64,000 nt of DNA from Lutispora sp003527145 (GTDB lineage: Bacteria; Bacillota; Clostridia; Lutisporales; Lutisporaceae), in the NCBI GenBank assembly GCA_029983695.1, contig JASBZB010000009.1, positions 1 through 64,000 on the forward strand, written 5' to 3'. Positions 33,996 through 43,242 of this stretch are shown piece after piece. The stretch's first letter is position 1. Each line of letters opens with the position of its first letter. A program made the position numbers and the translations under genes. The notes beneath the pieces are model-generated. The model was not told the DNA's origin. It ran no database searches and was given only the letters and a program-made list of their open reading frames with translations.

Positions 33996-34553
33996 CTAAA
34001 GCCTTTCCATATACTCCCCTGTTCTTGTATCTACCCTTACCCTATCCCCCGTATTAATAAACAAAGGAACATTTACTACAATACCAGTTTCTAATGTGGC
34101 AGGCTTGGTAGCTCCCGTTGCGGTATCGCCTTTGAATCCGGGTTCGGTGTGTGTGACCTCCAGCTCTACAAAATTCTCTGCTTCAACTGAGAAAGCCTCT
34201 CCTTTGTAGAATTTTATAATGGCAATATCATTGGGTTTTATATACATTATTGCATCCTCAACCTGCTCTTTATTCAATGGCATTTGTTCATAGGTTTCAT
34301 TATCCATGAAATAGTATAAACCGCCATCTTCATATAGATATTGCATTTCTTTTCTCTCAATATGAGCTTTAGGATATTTATCTGTTGGGTTAAAAGATTT
34401 TTCTACAACTCCGCCATTCATAATATTTTTGATTTTTGTCCTGACGAATGCTGCTCCTTTGCCTGGCTTCACATGTTGAAAATCAATAACCATATATACC
34501 TGGCCATCCATTTCAAAAGTCAAACCTTTCCTAAATTCACTTGCTGATACCAT
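33996..34553 (-). CDS. efp: Elongation factor P
   Basis: Binds between P and E sites to rescue ribosomes stalled at polyprolines. Three beta-barrel domains; N-terminal KOW-like domain with the tip loop HVKPGKGAAFVRTK, whose lysine (about residue 32) is the modified residue, and the C-terminal GDRVRVDTRTGEYMERL signature. 185 residues, exact family length. Start ATG at 34553 after AGGAGGG. Downstream of an M24 peptidase, the common order in Clostridia (pepP-efp). Confidence 0.97.
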   Translation of the reverse strand: MVSASEFRKGLTFEMDGQVYMVIDFQHVKPGKGAAFVRTKIKNIMNGGVVEKSFNPTDKYPKAHIERKEMQYLYEDGGLYYFMDNETYEQMPLNKEQVEDAIMYIKPNDIAIIKFYKGEAFSVEAENFVELEVTHTEPGFKGDTATGATKPATLETGIVVNVPLFINTGDRVRVDTRTGEYMERL

Positions 34554-34612
34554 AAAATGTATCCCTCCTAATTAACCATATAAATATATTATTACCTCTA
34601 AGGGCTTAAAAA

Positions 34613-35680
34613 TTACAACTCTATAAGCTCTTTAGGCGACATGCTGTAAACAACGGGGCCATCTTCTCCTACTACAACCAGATCCTCAATGCGGACTCCT
34701 CCGAATCCGGGAATGTATATGCCCGGTTCGTCTGTAACCACCATGTTTTTCTCAAGAACTCTATTGCCTGATATCGATAACCTTGGCTCTTCATGCACAG
34801 CCAGACCTACACCATGGCCCAGGCCATGTCCGAAATTGTCTCCATAACCTGCATCGCAGATTATATCTCTGGCAATCTTGTCAACATCCTTGCCCAATAC
34901 CCCGGCTTTTATATGCAGCAAGGCTTCCATCTGCGCTTTCAACACTATATCATAGATCTTTTTTTGTTCATCATTGGCTTTACCAACCACAATAGTCCTT
35001 GTCATATCTGAACAATATCCATTATATACACATCCGAAGTCTAAGGTCAATAAGTCTCCATTATTTATTTCTTTATCTGAAGCAACTCCATGAGGCATAG
35101 AAGATCTAAGTCCCGATGCAACTATAGATTCAAAGGAATTACCGGAAGCTCCGCTTTTCTTCATGAAATACTCTAGCTCCAAAGCTACTTCATTTTCAGT
35201 AATGCCCGGCTTTATAAAGCTTAAAATATGTGTGAAAGCAGAGTCGGCAATCTCAGCAGCTTTTTTTATATTGCTCAATTCCTCTTCGTCTTTTATGATG
35301 CGTATTTCTCCGTCAGCTTCCTTAAGAGGTACCATTTCTACTCCGCTAAGCTTATCTCTCAACTGCTCATAAAAAGCAACAGTCATATAAGCATCTTCAT
35401 ATGCCAGTCTGCTTATACCATATTTTTTTATCGTATCAGCTATATACTCAGATACAGGACTTTCATTTTTAATTACTTCAAAGCCTTTGCACTGGTGCTT
35501 TGCCTGCTCGGTATACCTGAAATCCGTGACGAAGCCCGCGTTTTTGTCACTGATGATCGCATAGCCGGTAGAGCCGGTAAAACCGCTTAGGTATCTTCTA
35601 TGCTCAGGTGAATATGCGATAATACCATCTGCATTGATAGATTTCAAAATTTCTCTGATTCGATTTATTCTCTTTAACAA
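34613..35680 (-). CDS. M24 family Xaa-Pro aminopeptidase
   Basis: Metal-dependent aminopeptidase of the M24 pita-bread fold, removing N-terminal residues before proline. N-terminal creatinase-like domain (about 1-125) and C-terminal catalytic domain with metal ligands Asp in LTLDFGCVYNGYCSDMTRT, His in GHGLGHGVGLAVHEEP, and Glu in DEPGIYIPGFGGVRIED. 355 residues. Start is TTG at 35680, with GAGGGGG eight bases upstream. Immediately before efp. Exact substrate unknown. Confidence 0.93.
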   Translation of the reverse strand: MLKRINRIREILKSINADGIIAYSPEHRRYLSGFTGSTGYAIISDKNAGFVTDFRYTEQAKHQCKGFEVIKNESPVSEYIADTIKKYGISRLAYEDAYMTVAFYEQLRDKLSGVEMVPLKEADGEIRIIKDEEELSNIKKAAEIADSAFTHILSFIKPGITENEVALELEYFMKKSGASGNSFESIVASGLRSSMPHGVASDKEINNGDLLTLDFGCVYNGYCSDMTRTIVVGKANDEQKKIYDIVLKAQMEALLHIKAGVLGKDVDKIARDIICDAGYGDNFGHGLGHGVGLAVHEEPRLSISGNRVLEKNMVVTDEPGIYIPGFGGVRIEDLVVVGEDGPVVYSMSPKELIEL

Positions 35681-35762
35681 GTCTATTACCCCCTCAAAAA
35701 CTCTCTTTTAATATTATCATAATTTTTCCTATTAGAACAGAAAATATTTATATGATAATTTG

Positions 35763-36041
35763 CTATAATTCATTATCCTGATGCCTATTATTATTGCCGA
35801 CAATCAATGCGGCTTTGACTATTTCAGTTTGAACATCTACCTCGAACTGAAACTCCAATTCCTTCAGCTTCGAATATAGGCCGCCTCTTTCCGTAACTAT
35901 ATAGCGCGGCGGCAGATGATTCAAGGCAATAGCCATCATGTCCATCTTGCATTTTTCACACTTGCAAATATTCATTGGACTGATAACAGCATCAATCTTC
36001 GAACTTACTGCTTCCTCCATATAATTCTTCAAATAAAACAT
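35763..36041 (-). CDS. comFB: ComFB family protein
   Basis: Late-competence ComFB domain, about 92 residues: NYMEEAVSSKIDAV, then cysteines in CKCEKCKMDMMAIALNHLPPRYIVTERGGLY, which is the family core with a probable metal-binding CxCxxC. ComFB-family proteins have recently been reported to bind cyclic dinucleotides such as c-di-GMP (from memory, not checked). The reading frame extends to 36056 but the start at ATG 36041 has AGGAGG at seven bases. It is the last gene of the pilin cluster 36057-38032, touching a prepilin gene, so a pilus- or competence-related role is likely. Confidence 0.85.
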   Translation of the reverse strand: MFYLKNYMEEAVSSKIDAVISPMNICKCEKCKMDMMAIALNHLPPRYIVTERGGLYSKLKELEFQFEVDVQTEIVKAALIVGNNNRHQDNEL

Positions 36042-36056
36042 AATTATCCTCCTCAT

Positions 36057-36512
36057 TTATTTATATCCGTTATAAACTTGATTTTTCAATATAATCCTTC
36101 CTGTCCCAGGCACGACAGTTACCTCGCAATACTTTTTATCCTTATTATTCACCAATGTAGCAGTTCCTCCGCTAGTTGAAGGCCCCCCATTGAAGGAAAA
36201 AGCTATTTGACCGTCTTTAAAATTCTGATATAATGAAAAGTCACTTTCAAGCGTTACTTCCTTTACAACTTTAGTGCCTTGGAGCAAATGATATTTCTTT
36301 CTTTGAAAGAGAATCCGCAGATTTTGTCCTTCGGTCATTTTCATATATCTTACATATCTTATATCATCTCTTAAGGTCTTTGAAGCAGCAAGTAACCTGT
36401 ATGTACCGGTATCCAACCTGGGTAAGACAATAGACAAAACTAAGGATAAGATACCTATTACAACAACCAATTCAACTATTGTGAGTCCCTTTTTATCTTG
36501 AAGCTGGACCAA
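36057..36512 (-). CDS. GspH/FimT-like minor prepilin
   Basis: Type IV prepilin with the class III leader KKG/LTIVELVVVIGIL (cleavage after Gly9), Glu at +5, then the long hydrophobic helix and a globular part of about 120 residues. The +1 residue is leucine rather than Phe or Met. Typical of FimT/GspH minor pilins that prime pilus assembly. Start is TTG at 36512 with GGGAGGG. First of four small pilins in the second cluster; 2 bases from its upstream neighbour. Confidence 0.9.
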   Translation of the reverse strand: MVQLQDKKGLTIVELVVVIGILSLVLSIVLPRLDTGTYRLLAASKTLRDDIRYVRYMKMTEGQNLRILFQRKKYHLLQGTKVVKEVTLESDFSLYQNFKDGQIAFSFNGGPSTSGGTATLVNNKDKKYCEVTVVPGTGRIILKNQVYNGYK

Positions 36513-36514
36513 TA

Positions 36515-37084
36515 TCAGACCCTCCCGCCGACATTTCTATAATAAAATGAGCTTTCAAAGGATGAAGCATATCCATCCAATAAGAAATTAATCCTCAAAA
36601 ATATGCCGTCTGCTTCATTGAAATTTTTGTCTGCGGGTATAGGCTCAGCCTCCATGCTTTCAATATAGTTGCCGACCTCATCCGATGCCCCACCCATCAC
36701 TCCAACACCATATTTAAGATTAAAATGATTACATTCCGGATCCTTGCTTAATAAAAAAATGTATCCATTATCCTGCCTATGGGGATAATCCCTCCCTACC
36801 GGTAAATTCTTGAATATGATCTTTTTTAAACACACCCTGTCCTTTGTATTGTGTTTTTGAAATCCTTTCATATCCTCTAAATAAATAACACCGGTTGACC
36901 CAATTATCTTCTCTTCCATAAAGCTGAATATAAATTGAGCCTGCTGCTGAAGTTCAACATCTTTATCTATATTGTTTATAGTACGCATATTTGAAGAAGT
37001 AACGGAAAAAATCAGTATGATTATCATTCCAAACAAAGGCAAGGAAATAAGAAGTTCCATTATTGTAAAACCTTTGTTTCTCAT
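36515..37084 (-). CDS. PilW-like minor prepilin
   Basis: Prepilin with short leader MRNKG/FTIMELLISLPLFG (Glu at +5) and a 160-residue globular region rich in beta strands. Position and size match PilW/GspJ minor pilins. Start ATG at 37084, 9 bases after the PilX-like gene. Probably part of the tip-priming complex with its three neighbours. Confidence 0.88.
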   Translation of the reverse strand: MRNKGFTIMELLISLPLFGMIIILIFSVTSSNMRTINNIDKDVELQQQAQFIFSFMEEKIIGSTGVIYLEDMKGFQKHNTKDRVCLKKIIFKNLPVGRDYPHRQDNGYIFLLSKDPECNHFNLKYGVGVMGGASDEVGNYIESMEAEPIPADKNFNEADGIFLRINFLLDGYASSFESSFYYRNVGGRV

Positions 37085-37093
37085 ATTATAGTT

Positions 37094-37642
37094 CTACCTT
37101 TCCAATTTCCATTCAATAATGCAAATTAAATCTTCTGGACTTATCTCACCAGGTGAAACATCATATCCAGGTATCATTATTCGGCAAATAAGCTTCAGTT
37201 TTTTCTCGATTTTGTCATCAGTGCAGCACGATACCACTTCCAGCTGCATACAGTCGCTTTTATCAAAAAGCTCAGCATCTATTTCCATATTGCTTTCTTT
37301 ATATATTAAATAATTGCTCTTATCTTTCAATGATTTGACCAAGCTATTATCTGATCCTAATTCTTCGCAATTTCCCGTTATAAAATTTAAATATGCATCT
37401 CTGAAATTTTCCTTATCACAGGCATATTCCAATGCAGACTCAACAAAATTGAATGCAATGATATATGCCTCATCCAAAACCCCTTCTGCAGAGTAAAAGG
37501 TTCTCTTTACTCTGCTATTCAGTCTTTTCATCTTGTAATTCATTATAGATGTAGATAATAATGCCGTGCCGGCAGCTATGACTACGGAACTCATAAGCAA
37601 AACCAATGCCATTATTGCCCCTTTATTATTCTGCTTAGACAA
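37094..37642 (-). CDS. PilX/GspK-like minor pilin
   Basis: Leader KQNNKG/AIMALVLLMSSVVIAAG gives a cleavage site but no Glu at +5, the feature of GspK/PilX tip pilins. A globular domain of about 150 residues contains five cysteines (e.g. CCTDDK), unusual for a pilin. Between PilW-like and PilV-like genes, matching the pilV-pilW-pilX-fimT minor pilin order. Start ATG at 37642. Confidence 0.82.
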   Translation of the reverse strand: MSKQNNKGAIMALVLLMSSVVIAAGTALLSTSIMNYKMKRLNSRVKRTFYSAEGVLDEAYIIAFNFVESALEYACDKENFRDAYLNFITGNCEELGSDNSLVKSLKDKSNYLIYKESNMEIDAELFDKSDCMQLEVVSCCTDDKIEKKLKLICRIMIPGYDVSPGEISPEDLICIIEWKLER

Positions 37643-37657
37643 TTCACAACTCCACCT

Positions 37658-38032
37658 CTACTGTACCATTATTTTTAATCCTTCTATGATTTCAAGAATC
37701 TCTTCATTTCTCGAGACTTTGATTATCACCTTGTACACTCTGCCATTATATTCTTCAACAGCCTGAATTTCCTCTGATATTTTGTATTCATTGCAGTCAT
37801 AACTCTTTAACCCGGTCTCTACGGTTTTTGAGGCTTTTATTTCTTCAAAGCGCTTCTGAGCTAAGGCTGTAGCCTGATATTGATACTTTGCACTCTGGGA
37901 GACCTTTAATGTTGTAAGCATTAGAGAGGAAACGGCGGTGAATAAAATAGCAAATACAGCCAGAGAAAATATTATTTCAATAATGGTAAAACCTAAATTA
38001 AGCCTTGTCTTCATGCTCATATTACACACCAT
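37658..38032 (-). CDS. PilV-like minor prepilin
   Basis: Prepilin with leader ending NLG/FTIIEIIFSLAVFAILF, Glu at +5, and a short 90-residue head, similar to PilV/GspI. The frame opens at 38032; internal ATG codons at 38020 and 38014 are plausible starts nearer the leader length norm. First gene of the second pilin cluster; 166 bases from the SLH gene of the main pilus operon, with a terminator between them, so it probably has its own promoter. Confidence 0.87.
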   Translation of the reverse strand: MVCNMSMKTRLNLGFTIIEIIFSLAVFAILFTAVSSLMLTTLKVSQSAKYQYQATALAQKRFEEIKASKTVETGLKSYDCNEYKISEEIQAVEEYNGRVYKVIIKVSRNEEILEIIEGLKIMVQ

Positions 38033-38142
38033 TTACAGTATTTTCTGCAATTCTCTTAATATATTCACTACAAGTTGCATAATTCCTCTATTTTTTCATG
38101 AAATTTGAAAAAAATTATATGGGTTATGGCAAAAAAAATATA

Positions 38143-38187
38143 AGGGATGCCGCATATGCCATAATATCGCTTACATGCGGCATCCCT
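38143..38187 (-). terminator. terminator of the main pilus operon
   Basis: Thirteen-bp perfect stem AGGGATGCCGCAT / ATGCGGCATCCCT, followed on the minus strand by TATATTTTTTTT. It lies 12 bases beyond the stop of the SLH protein gene. Confidence 0.88.
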
Positions 38188-38198
38188 GCTTTAAATTA

Positions 38199-40214
38199 TT
38201 ATTCTGTCATATAATAAAGCATATAGAGAGCCTCTGCCCTGGTTATATGATCATCCATAGAGCCGTAACTCGCAGATCGCTTATCCTTGTTCTTCATGAT
38301 TTTTTCTGCCACTTTAGCCCAGGAAAAATTTTTATCCTCCATTGCCAATTTCATCATGGCTTCTGCTTCCTTGTAGCTCACTTGACTATTTATTTTAATG
38401 GTATTATCCTGGCTTATTTTAAGATAACCCTTATTTAAACAATAAGACACCAATTCCTTATATGGTTCGACTTCCTTATGGTCAGCCACTTTTTGCAGTG
38501 CTTCAACATCTTCCTCAGCAGATTTAATATTCCATTTAAAAACCTTACTCATGCAAGAGAGCAGCTGGGCCCTTGTTATAGAGCTATCAGGCCTGAAGGT
38601 GTTATCTTCAAATGCTCCTGCAGTTCCACGCCTCAGATAGGTCACAATCTCATCCTTAGCCCAATGTCCTCTCAGATCGTCAGGGTTCCATGCTTCAGCA
38701 TCTATAAATACAGCATAGGTTCCGCTGCTATTAGCCATGGATTCAGGGTTTATGAAAGTAGTAATGCTATTGGCGTCAATCTTGCTTGGCATGTAATACC
38801 AATTGTCATTTAAATATTTATATATACCGCCGCTTTGAGGACCGTAATATTCAAAGCTCAACTTTATAAGCTTATCACGGTTCAGACCGTCATAGGGGCT
38901 TGCCACTCTGATGTTATAAAGCTCTGATGACTTAATATATCTATCCTTAGAAGGCATTTTTATATTTATATTTGTTCCCGTGAACCTATCTATGGAAACT
39001 GCAACATCATTATAAAATATGCCCTTGTCAATACTAAGGGACATCTTATTATCTCCGGATGATACTTGGGCACCGTTTATAGATACTACCTGCGTTTCTG
39101 CCTTGCTCATAAAATTTTCAAAGTTTGAACTCTGATATATAACCATATATCCATTTTTAGTTCCTTCTCTGAAACCGCTTATAAATCCTTCTCTATACTT
39201 CTCATCTTCATTAAACAGCTTATATTCATTGATTATATTATTATCGCTGAAATTATGCCTGTTCTCATCATTGCTTCTGCCCATAAGCAGGTCAATCCTG
39301 GCCAGGCTCTCGCCTTTTACAATCCCAATACCCTTTCCATGAGCATAACCCTTCTCAAAAGCAAGCAAATTATAATTCACATTGGCAGTTCTATAGGCTT
39401 CCTCATACTTGATTCTATAGCCTTCCTTGAAGGCAGATAAGAAAGCCTTAGAATAATCATCCAGATCATTATCCAATAAGAAAACTGATTTAAGCTCATC
39501 ATCAGATGGCAAATCTCTATCCCATTGATTGATGCTGCTTCTATAGTAATCTAATCTGCCCCAATTAGCACCCAGTATTTCTCCAAATTTGGTCCCATCC
39601 GCTGCACCTCTTTCTATAGCAGCTTTAAAAGGCTCGTATTTGGCTTTTCTATAGGCAGTTTCGTAGCCTTCTTGAAACTTAGCTTTAAAATTGGTGACAA
39701 AACTATTCTTATAGGCATTAGGCTCGTTAGTAAGCTGGAACATTTCTATCAATTTTGTCGTGCTTGGAACTGCATTTGTCCACTTATTGCTTTTGCCTGC
39801 ATAATAATCATTATAGCCGCTGACTTGCCCCATTTGATAACCAAGAGCTTCATCGTAATTTGTAGGCTTAGCCTCAACTTTTGGGTTATCATAAGTTGTA
39901 TTGTAGCCTTCTCTAAAGCCATCCTTAAAGCCTCTTATAAAATATGTTTTATAGGTTGAAGTTTCTTTATCCAAATCATAATTTGATATGATGTCCGCAT
40001 CCTTGGGCATAGCTTTATAATAATTTTTTGACTTCACATCCTCCAGATCGCTGTAAGCAGCGTCTATGCCCTCCCACAATCCATTGCTGTAGCCGGCCTT
40101 ATAAGCTTCATTATCATTGGCTACAGCAAACACAGCTAGTGAAGGGAAAAGCATGAGGATGTAGAATAAACAAGTTATCATAGAAATTAATCTGATATTT
40201 CTTTTCAAAATCAT
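38199..40214 (-). CDS. S-layer homology protein with four internal repeats
   Basis: Exported protein with a signal peptide (residues 1-34). Four divergent repeats of about 80 residues follow (about 40-365), each with a Gly-rich helix pattern and a Y..aFl..F+.Gy..aY motif; then a beta-rich middle (about 370-510), and three SLH motifs at the C-terminus (DLRGHWAKDEIVTYL...ITRAQLLSCMSKVF, then two more) which anchor proteins to cell-wall polymers. The GTG listed at 40217 is less likely than ATG 40214 with AAGGGG. It is the last gene of the pilus operon, between PilO and a terminator. No described role; linkage suggests a surface collar or conduit for the pilus. Confidence 0.85.
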   Translation of the reverse strand: MILKRNIRLISMITCLFYILMLFPSLAVFAVANDNEAYKAGYSNGLWEGIDAAYSDLEDVKSKNYYKAMPKDADIISNYDLDKETSTYKTYFIRGFKDGFREGYNTTYDNPKVEAKPTNYDEALGYQMGQVSGYNDYYAGKSNKWTNAVPSTTKLIEMFQLTNEPNAYKNSFVTNFKAKFQEGYETAYRKAKYEPFKAAIERGAADGTKFGEILGANWGRLDYYRSSINQWDRDLPSDDELKSVFLLDNDLDDYSKAFLSAFKEGYRIKYEEAYRTANVNYNLLAFEKGYAHGKGIGIVKGESLARIDLLMGRSNDENRHNFSDNNIINEYKLFNEDEKYREGFISGFREGTKNGYMVIYQSSNFENFMSKAETQVVSINGAQVSSGDNKMSLSIDKGIFYNDVAVSIDRFTGTNINIKMPSKDRYIKSSELYNIRVASPYDGLNRDKLIKLSFEYYGPQSGGIYKYLNDNWYYMPSKIDANSITTFINPESMANSSGTYAVFIDAEAWNPDDLRGHWAKDEIVTYLRRGTAGAFEDNTFRPDSSITRAQLLSCMSKVFKWNIKSAEEDVEALQKVADHKEVEPYKELVSYCLNKGYLKISQDNTIKINSQVSYKEAEAMMKLAMEDKNFSWAKVAEKIMKNKDKRSASYGSMDDHITRAEALYMLYYMTE

Positions 40215-40226
40215 CACCCCTTCCCT

Positions 40227-41600
40227 TTATTTTTGTATTACTAATACCTTTCCAGCCTCAAGTATTGAATTCTCAGCCAGTCCATTATCCTTCGCCAATC
40301 TCTTATATTGAGTTTTGGATCCATAAAAGCTTTCGCTTATGCTAGTCAAAGTATCTCCCGGCTTTACTACATAAAAAACATAGCTGGGCATTCCTTCTTT
40401 TTCACTATCCTCCGACGGATAACTGGCCTCGATTCTGTCAAACAATAAAACTCCATAGTCATCTCTGTTTGATCCTAATTCTATATATACTCTATCCAGC
40501 TTTAAAGGATATACATTTATATCCTGTGGAGGAGAAGCAGAAATATACTTCCAGCCTGTCCAATTCACTCCTTTTTCCAACTCCACATCAATCTTCCTGC
40601 CATCCATGTCCTGGAACCTCAATCCTACTGTAACCGGTGAATAACCGTAAGAAAATGCCCATATTCCTATCGATGGAGGCGGATATTTAATATTGATATC
40701 CTGGTCATCCAAAACCACATAAGCCCTTTCAGGCTGATAGTCTGTAGATATAAAATACTCTGCTCTGATCGAAGTCTTGCCATATTTAGCTGTGCCGAAT
40801 CTACTGACCTTGCCGGTGACTCCTGACCCTGTTCCCATATAATATATATGATCATCTTCCAAATCAGCTAACAATGCCCTTTTTTCTTCTGTTTCACCAT
40901 CTGAAGAATCTCCCGAATAAACGGGCACCTCCACATAACCGTCAAAAGCAGTAAAAGGGCTGGGCTTGTTTGGGCTATTATAGGCATTGGTATAAAAATA
41001 TCCATCTTCCTTAGCCTTGGCACCTCCATAAGCATAGGCATTAAACGAAAGCTGTCCATTTAAACTGTCCGAGCTGTCCTTTGTTATTGACAGCTGGTCA
41101 ATCAAAAGCCTCTTAGGGCTGTTCCTAAGCTGAGACAAAAATACTTCCAGATCAGTAAAGCTGCCTCTGAAAGGAAGTGATACCCCCAGATAATCAGCCT
41201 GCAACCCCTCCAGCTCCAAAGCCTCTGTTTCTCTGAAGCTCATGCTTGGCACCTCCAGCTGACCACTGTCTATTATACCGTTTAACATATGCATTAAGTC
41301 AGACTGGTTCATTTCTTGATAATACTTTTCAGATACTCTAATGAATTCAGTGTTTAAGTTCTCCCATTCTCTTTTTATCCCATTTTCTCTTGCAAGGATT
41401 TCTTGAATTTTTATTAAATCATTTTCATAGTTTAGCTTATCCGTTTTAAGCTTTTCAATGGCTTTTCCTTGTGGTATCAACACAAATTTATAAGAAAACC
41501 AAAATAGTATTGCAACTAACAAAATCAGGAGAAGATTTTTTTCTTTTTTGCTGATATTAATACTTCTCTTTGGCTTATTATTTTGCAGCTTAAGCTCCAT
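40227..41600 (-). CDS. pilO: PilO-like protein with carbohydrate-binding-like and LysM domains
   Basis: Inner-membrane alignment-complex subunit: one membrane helix (residues 22-40) and coiled coil then a PilO ferredoxin-like fold (about 60-210), as FTDLEVFLSQLRNSPKRLLIDQLSI. Unusually the C-terminus is extended: residues about 270-400 resemble the galactose-binding-like sandwich of phosphodiester glycosidases (WTGWKYI..., LDRVYIELGSNRDDYGVLLFDRIEA), and about 409-457 is a LysM module (YVVKPGDTLTSISESFYGS). The extra domains would be outside the cell, able to bind peptidoglycan or wall glycans. Start ATG at 41600, overlapping pilN by 11 bases. No PilP gene is nearby. Confidence 0.88.
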   Translation of the reverse strand: MELKLQNNKPKRSINISKKEKNLLLILLVAILFWFSYKFVLIPQGKAIEKLKTDKLNYENDLIKIQEILARENGIKREWENLNTEFIRVSEKYYQEMNQSDLMHMLNGIIDSGQLEVPSMSFRETEALELEGLQADYLGVSLPFRGSFTDLEVFLSQLRNSPKRLLIDQLSITKDSSDSLNGQLSFNAYAYGGAKAKEDGYFYTNAYNSPNKPSPFTAFDGYVEVPVYSGDSSDGETEEKRALLADLEDDHIYYMGTGSGVTGKVSRFGTAKYGKTSIRAEYFISTDYQPERAYVVLDDQDINIKYPPPSIGIWAFSYGYSPVTVGLRFQDMDGRKIDVELEKGVNWTGWKYISASPPQDINVYPLKLDRVYIELGSNRDDYGVLLFDRIEASYPSEDSEKEGMPSYVFYVVKPGDTLTSISESFYGSKTQYKRLAKDNGLAENSILEAGKVLVIQK

Positions 41601-42153
41601 CAGCGTTCTCCTCCTTCAATCTAATATCTAAATAAAAACTATAATGTCCATTATCATCTGTTACTTGGGATATGAAAACCCGTTCAAAGCTTTCCATGCT
41701 TCTGAGATTATGCTCAAATTGAGCTATTGACTCTTTATCCTTGGATTTGCCTTCTATTCTTATGCCATCCGGATTTACAGACATAGAGCTTATAAACAGT
41801 AAAGACGGAATGTTATTTCGTATATCCTCCAGCAAAAGCTCATTTACAACATCCCTGTCCTGAACATACTTGTCCAGGGCTTTTAGCTTAGCCATATCTT
41901 CCTTTATCACCTTTATTTGCTGCTCCTTGTCCAATATTTCTTTTATTTTAGTATTCTTAAGATTAGCCTCTAATTCCAAGTTTATGGTTGCAACATCATT
42001 GCTAAGCTTTTTAATAGCTATAAAATTAGATAAACCATAAATAAGAATTCCCATTATAACCAGAATCAAAATCCCATACAAAACAATTGATTTATCAAAG
42101 CTTTTTTTATTACTTTTCTTACTATAGGATGAGAAAAAGTTTAAATCCTTCAT
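41590..42153 (-). CDS. pilN: Type IV pilus assembly protein PilN
   Basis: Small alignment subunit: short cytoplasmic N-terminus beginning MKDLNFFSSYSKK (binds PilM), one membrane helix (residues 23-44) and a coiled coil plus ferredoxin-like domain with IRNNIPSLLFISSMSVNPDGIRIEGKSKD. 187 residues, normal. Five bases after pilM and overlapping pilO by 11. Start ATG at 42153. Confidence 0.92.
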   Translation of the reverse strand: MKDLNFFSSYSKKSNKKSFDKSIVLYGILILVIMGILIYGLSNFIAIKKLSNDVATINLELEANLKNTKIKEILDKEQQIKVIKEDMAKLKALDKYVQDRDVVNELLLEDIRNNIPSLLFISSMSVNPDGIRIEGKSKDKESIAQFEHNLRSMESFERVFISQVTDDNGHYSFYLDIRLKEENADGA

Positions 42154-42158
42154 AACAA

Positions 42159-43226
42159 TTACACCTCATCATCCCTAATTAGTGCACCTACACAATTAAT
42201 ATATCTATAAAAATCGTCATTTAAATTTACTTTCCTTGCATTATTAAGTACTTGTGCAGGAATTCCAAAATAGTTTGAAAATAGCTTGTCTACTCCTTTA
42301 ATCTTTGAAAGTCCTCCATATAATAGCAGTGTCTCTATTTCATTGTCTGCTTCCTTGGATATATAATACTTAAATACCCTGTCAATCCTGTCCATTATTC
42401 CTTCCATGCTGGTCTTAACAATGTTTACATACCTGTTATGCTCAGAAAATCCTTCCTCTACCATGCTCACATCTTCAATTTCGGACTTCTTTAAATTTAA
42501 TTCATCGCTGTTAACGGATATAAGACTTGTTACATTATTGTCCATGCTCTGCCCACCCAGATCTATAACTCTGCTTGTTTGTATAGTCCCATTATCTACT
42601 ATGGTTATATTGGTGCTGTCATAACCTAAATCAATAGCTGCAATAGTTTTTTGTGAAGGAACTATGCTTCCGTTAATATTATCTGTAAATTTAAAAAGCT
42701 TCCAGATACCGTTGGATTGATAGTCTAATACAACAGGCTTCAGTCCTAATTCCCTTACAAAATTATAATGCATGTCCACCATATCCTTAGGTATAGCTAC
42801 TACCAGTACATTGAGCTTTTCTGTTTCCTGATTTGCAATCCTGCCTATAGGCTTATGCTGAATAACATATTTTCCGTAATCCATAGGCAGATATTCAGGC
42901 AGTTGATATTTCAGCAAGCCCTCTATTTCTTTATCCTCCAAAGCAGGGAAAGGTATCTCTCTGGTTATGATATCACTGCTCTTGATGCTAAGATAACAAG
43001 TAGCGAATGAAACCTTATTTTTTTTCAACTCCTCCTTCACAGTATCAATGAGTATATATTGGTTTTTAATATTGCCATTTTCATAAGAAAAGGCCGGAGT
43101 ATTAAAGGAAAAAGCTTTATCAATTATTATTTCTTCTTTGCTTAGGTTGCCTTGGATAACCTTTGTTTCATAAGAACCCAAATCAATGGAAATAGCATTT
43201 TTGTTTAATAGTGAAAATAGTTTCAA
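42159..43226 (-). CDS. pilM: Type IV pilus assembly protein PilM
   Basis: Actin-like cytoplasmic ATPase-fold protein that binds PilN's N-terminus. N-terminal phosphate-1 motif ISIDLGSYETKVI (about 13-25), phosphate-2 IDLGYDSTNITIVDNG, and LLYGGLSKIKGVD near residue 300. 355 residues, normal. Sits between the LamG pilin and pilN. Start ATG at 43226. Confidence 0.95.
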   Translation of the reverse strand: MKLFSLLNKNAISIDLGSYETKVIQGNLSKEEIIIDKAFSFNTPAFSYENGNIKNQYILIDTVKEELKKNKVSFATCYLSIKSSDIITREIPFPALEDKEIEGLLKYQLPEYLPMDYGKYVIQHKPIGRIANQETEKLNVLVVAIPKDMVDMHYNFVRELGLKPVVLDYQSNGIWKLFKFTDNINGSIVPSQKTIAAIDLGYDSTNITIVDNGTIQTSRVIDLGGQSMDNNVTSLISVNSDELNLKKSEIEDVSMVEEGFSEHNRYVNIVKTSMEGIMDRIDRVFKYYISKEADNEIETLLLYGGLSKIKGVDKLFSNYFGIPAQVLNNARKVNLNDDFYRYINCVGALIRDDEV

Positions 43227-43242
43227 ATACAGACCTCCCTTC

